From Osmia lignaria lignaria (Eukaryota; Arthropoda; Insecta; Hymenoptera; Megachilidae), in assembly GCF_051020975.1 (NCBI RefSeq), contig NC_135033.1:5235501-5299500 (forward strand): a DNA stretch of 64,000 nucleotides, in the 5' to 3' direction. Below the pieces are notes generated by a model. That model had not been told where the DNA came from, ran no database searches, and was given only the letters and a program-made list of their open reading frames with translations. The stretch's first letter is position 1, and the number at the start of each line of letters is the position of its first letter. Shown here piece after piece: positions 60,550 through 64,000 of this stretch. Both the position numbers and the translations under genes were made by a program.

Positions 60550-63500
60550 ATCGTGGGGGCTGCGGATTTTACCTGAACACGGACAGGCGGCTGATATTTC
60601 TCTGCTCGGAACAAGGTTTTGGAGGCTATGTGGGTATGACGTTAGAAACGAGTTTAGAGATACGAGAACGATGAAAAATTAGACCCTCCTCTGGACGTAG
60701 AAGATTGAGATGTGTGTAATTTGGGAAAGGAGGGTGGATCTTTCTTGTGATATTCAAGAGGAATATCGCGTGTCAATTTTGATGCTCTTCTCGTAAAATA
60801 TAGTACATGAAAAAATATGTTTGACCGAAGAACTTACATTATTCACGAATGGTAAAGGTTTTATAGAAAATGGACGAATCGATTTTTTCTACAGCCTATC
60901 GTCAAGAAAATTTATACCGTCTTAGCAGAAAATAAGGCTATGATTCATGTCCCCCTTTACGAGATGGTATCGTTATAATCAAAAAAACAGGTACCCTGCC
61001 CTAAAAAACAGTCGTCCCGTTTCCTCGTCTAACGCGATTTCCATCAAACATTCACCGTTCAATTTCATTTGCAATTTCGACCGGACGAAATGTCCTTAAG
61101 TCAGCTGTACACGCGCAGATTCGCCCGATGAAACGTCCCTCCTAAGGAAATATCGTCCTTCCATATTTCGCGACCGTTTCCGGAACAGCCGAACGCCCCC
61201 TGGAACTCATAAGTAAGTAAAGAGATCTGCTGTAACCCCGGCAAGCTCGTGTGTAACTCCAGAGGGGTGAATCGTACAGCATGAAACGCTTATGAATAAA
61301 CAAACCAACGATAGCATTACCCGAGCTGTTCGATACGCGATCTAAGGCTGTCTCGTAACACGGATGATATTCCTTGTGAATTTGTATTGATCTTTCCAAG
61401 AAGCTCATGAATATTCGCAATGCGACGTGATTTGGGATTCCAACAAAATTTTATCCCCAAGGTAGACCAGCATTCCTGTTAAAAGATAGCTTAATGGTTG
61501 AAAGCGAAGAGCAGCGAACGAAAGATCTAGGATCGAGTACCGGATGGCAACGAGTTTAGGTCGGTCTGGAGAAGCGTAGCGATCTGCACGCGCAAGAAAT
61601 CATGGCAACGAACGCGACCAACCACTTCGGTGATTTACGAGGACGTTCAACGTTCCAAGCTGGTAATGGGCCGATAGAGCAGATCAGGGCAGCCTCAAAG
61701 TCTGGCGTCGCGCGACCGTGAAACGCCCAGCCGGCTCTTCTTGAAAAACCGCCATACGATGGAGTACATCGCTATCGGTCTTACCACGCTCGAACGCATC
61801 CAGTCGTCTTGTTTGTTTCCTCCTCGAGGAATATATACCCTGACAAAAAGATGCCAACCCTTCGAAATCTTAACATTATCTCGGAACTCAGAGGAGAGAT
61901 TAATTTTCACTCAGTCAGTCAGTGTTAATTAAAGATTTATATATCAACGATCAGGTATTTTATTACTGTGAAAATCACTTTTGTTTGTGTCTCATTTCGA
62001 AGCTCGGTATTAATGTCAAAGCAGGATATACAATTTACCATAACTAATTAAATAAATATTTTCTGAGGAAATGACTTGTCCGCTTCATTAATTCCAAAGT
62101 GATTCCAGCTATACGAGTTGATGTCTTACACGTGTTGATTTCTAAAGCTTGGTAATATTTTATTACGGCAACAGTGTCTAACTAGTTGCAGAGACGGGAA
62201 ATGAAGTTTCCTGATGAGTCAGGTTCCGCGACTAATTCGTACGAGGTAATAAAACCTAGAACGCAGGTGTCAGGAGATTCTCCTGAAGATGTTGGTCCTC
62301 TAATCGGGGAAAAAAAGAACACTTGTCGATTTATGTAGATTTGCTCGATCGTCGGTGAAATGTTTATGGAGGATGAAAATCTAGAAGACGAAGGAAAGTT
62401 TGTGTATGGAACGTGTACGTAGTTCGACGAAAGCTAATTAAAGCGAAGGTATATTCTGAAAAAGGCATCGTGTGCGAACCTCGATCGATCTTTGCGTTCA
62501 TGCTCGAACGAACCGGTACGTCCGGTTCTCATGCTCGCGCAGCAGAAGAATATTCTGACAAACGGCGGCGAAATATCGTAAAACCGTCGATCGTCGATAA
62601 TTAATAGCGTCGAGGAGCGGCCTGGGCCATTATCAATGGGAAGCAATAAATAATGATTCTCCTTCTCGGCGACTGTTTATTAGAGGCTACCACTCTTTAT
62701 TGTCAGTGCCACTTCATTGCACTCGACGATATCCCACCCCCATTGTCTCTGTGATCGTCTCTTTGCAACGTTTTTCTTCAACGAAACAATAAATTTATTC
62801 CGCTCGTTACCTTTCCTCGTTCCACGAGAAACGAGACTCGATTCCATGTACACCGATAAATGATACGTAAACAGAGTGGGTATTCTTGAAACGTTACAAA
62901 GAGATTGAAATTACGATTTCTTTTTTTCTCATCATTTAAGAAATATTCTTGTATTACTAGTGATTAACATGAACTCTGAATAATCGATACGATTCACCGT
63001 GTTCGTGTTCAACGAACACCTGTATCGAACCACCATTTTTCCATCCATCTTCGCGGGTTCATTAAGCGAGGCGTCCAAGATTGTTCATCTTCGGCAAAAA
63101 AAAAAAACGGTGGCGACAAATTGCTCGCGTGAAAGCGCCACTTAAACCCGGACGTGAAACTTAAACGGATTACCTTAGACTGGCTCTCCGTCTGAAGGGA
63201 TCGTCTCACGAGTACCCGTCTCGTGCTCGATAATCCGACAGATAAGAAATATCAAAGTACAAAGGGCGAAGGAGGAGTAAGGTAGGAGAAGTCCAAGATC
63301 ATATTCCTCCCTTTTCGCCGGCGTGTCTAAGTACTCGCTCATTAAAAATAACGAAGGTCGGAGGCTCGGCGAGCAGCCGAGTCCGATAATTGAATTTCCA
63401 ATATCTATTTACCTTTTACTGAACAAGAGGGTACCTTTCGCGGACGAATCGATGGCTTATTCTCACCGGCTATTCTCCGTGCGATCGTTCGGCGCCATTG

Positions 63501-64000
63501 AGACAGAAACTGGCGAAGAAAAGAAGCTGAAGTATAGTAAAGAACAGGCTATTCTTTGCTCTCGCGGCGATAACGAAAACACCGAGAACGTACGAGCTGT
63601 ATCGTACTAGCAAGGTATGTACCCGGTTTGGCAAACGGCACACGTATGCACGTACACCGAGTCGAGTTTCGGGTATTTCGGCGGGACCACTTAATGGAAA
63701 ACTCTTCGGCCAGCACGAGCCACGAAGAGAAACGAAAGCATGGTCCATTCGTTCGCCCATATATTTTTCTTCGTCGACGCGGCAAGGAAAAAGCGAAGTC
63801 GTAGCGGAACCGCCCCTCGTTTAAGAGGTAAAGAAAGAAACGGGGCCAGGGTGCGGGGATAAAGGGAGGAAGAAAATAAGGGCGGATTGAGAATTGTGGG
63901 AAATAAGTAACGCGGAACACGACGGCAGCTTACGGCTATAAGGGTGGACCTTAAAACCGGCGAGCGTCCCTCTGCTGGTGGAATTTAATTTCGACGTTTT
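60550..64000. other. non-coding stretch
   Basis: No supported gene. TCAGTCAGTCAG-type triplication at about 61911-61923; AT-rich at about 61925-62060; A12 at 63096-63107. The minus-strand frame at 63549-63920 is arginine- and phenylalanine-rich and unrecognised. The window ends in ordinary sequence. Confidence 0.5.

Overview
The window looks like insect nuclear DNA. It shows no bacterial-style gene packing, no operons and no long reading frames. It is an alternation of CpG-rich patches and AT-rich patches with many TCGA/CGAT words. That texture, plus a short interstitial array of the insect telomere pentamer (CCTAA at 38505-38528), is most like a non-Apis bee, ant or wasp. The species assignment is inference.

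I recognise no complete protein-coding gene, rRNA, tRNA or CRISPR array. The longest open frames (up to about 200 codons) mostly begin at TTG or GTG, which animals rarely use, and sit in purine- or GC-biased patches. The window is best read as intergenic or long-intron DNA. A few short exon-like or small-secreted-peptide-like frames are listed at low confidence because they start at a real ATG and have either a signal-peptide pattern or a good splice site.

Layout. 1-2277: CpG-rich non-coding DNA with one minus-strand frame rich in dibasic sites (1803-2032). 2278-2902: a recent direct duplication of 289 bp, about 97% identical, 47 bp apart; each copy carries the same minus-strand signal-peptide-like first-exon candidate ending in GTAAGT. 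2921-2953: a perfect hairpin. 3530-3621: a plus-strand first-exon candidate. 5666-5801: an 83-bp-period duplication. 8952-9295: a gapless 172-bp tandem duplication, each unit with a 14-16 bp palindrome and a YY1/TISU-like CAAGATGGCG box, followed by an AT-rich hairpin (9343-9383) and a small secreted-peptide-like frame (9524-9682). 9683-23709: largely featureless, with microsatellites. 23710-24050: decayed 3' end of a Tc1-like DNA transposon. 26165-26227: two adjacent palindromes. 26682-26818: GACGC-rich simple repeat. 29252-29527 and 58767-58988: two more secreted-peptide-like frames. 30499-30680, 33368-33415 and 60497-60549: short duplications. The rest holds only homopolymers, microsatellites and palindromes.

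Nothing here can be shown to work together as a pathway. The best-supported events are one transposon relic, local duplications and telomere-type repeat insertion.
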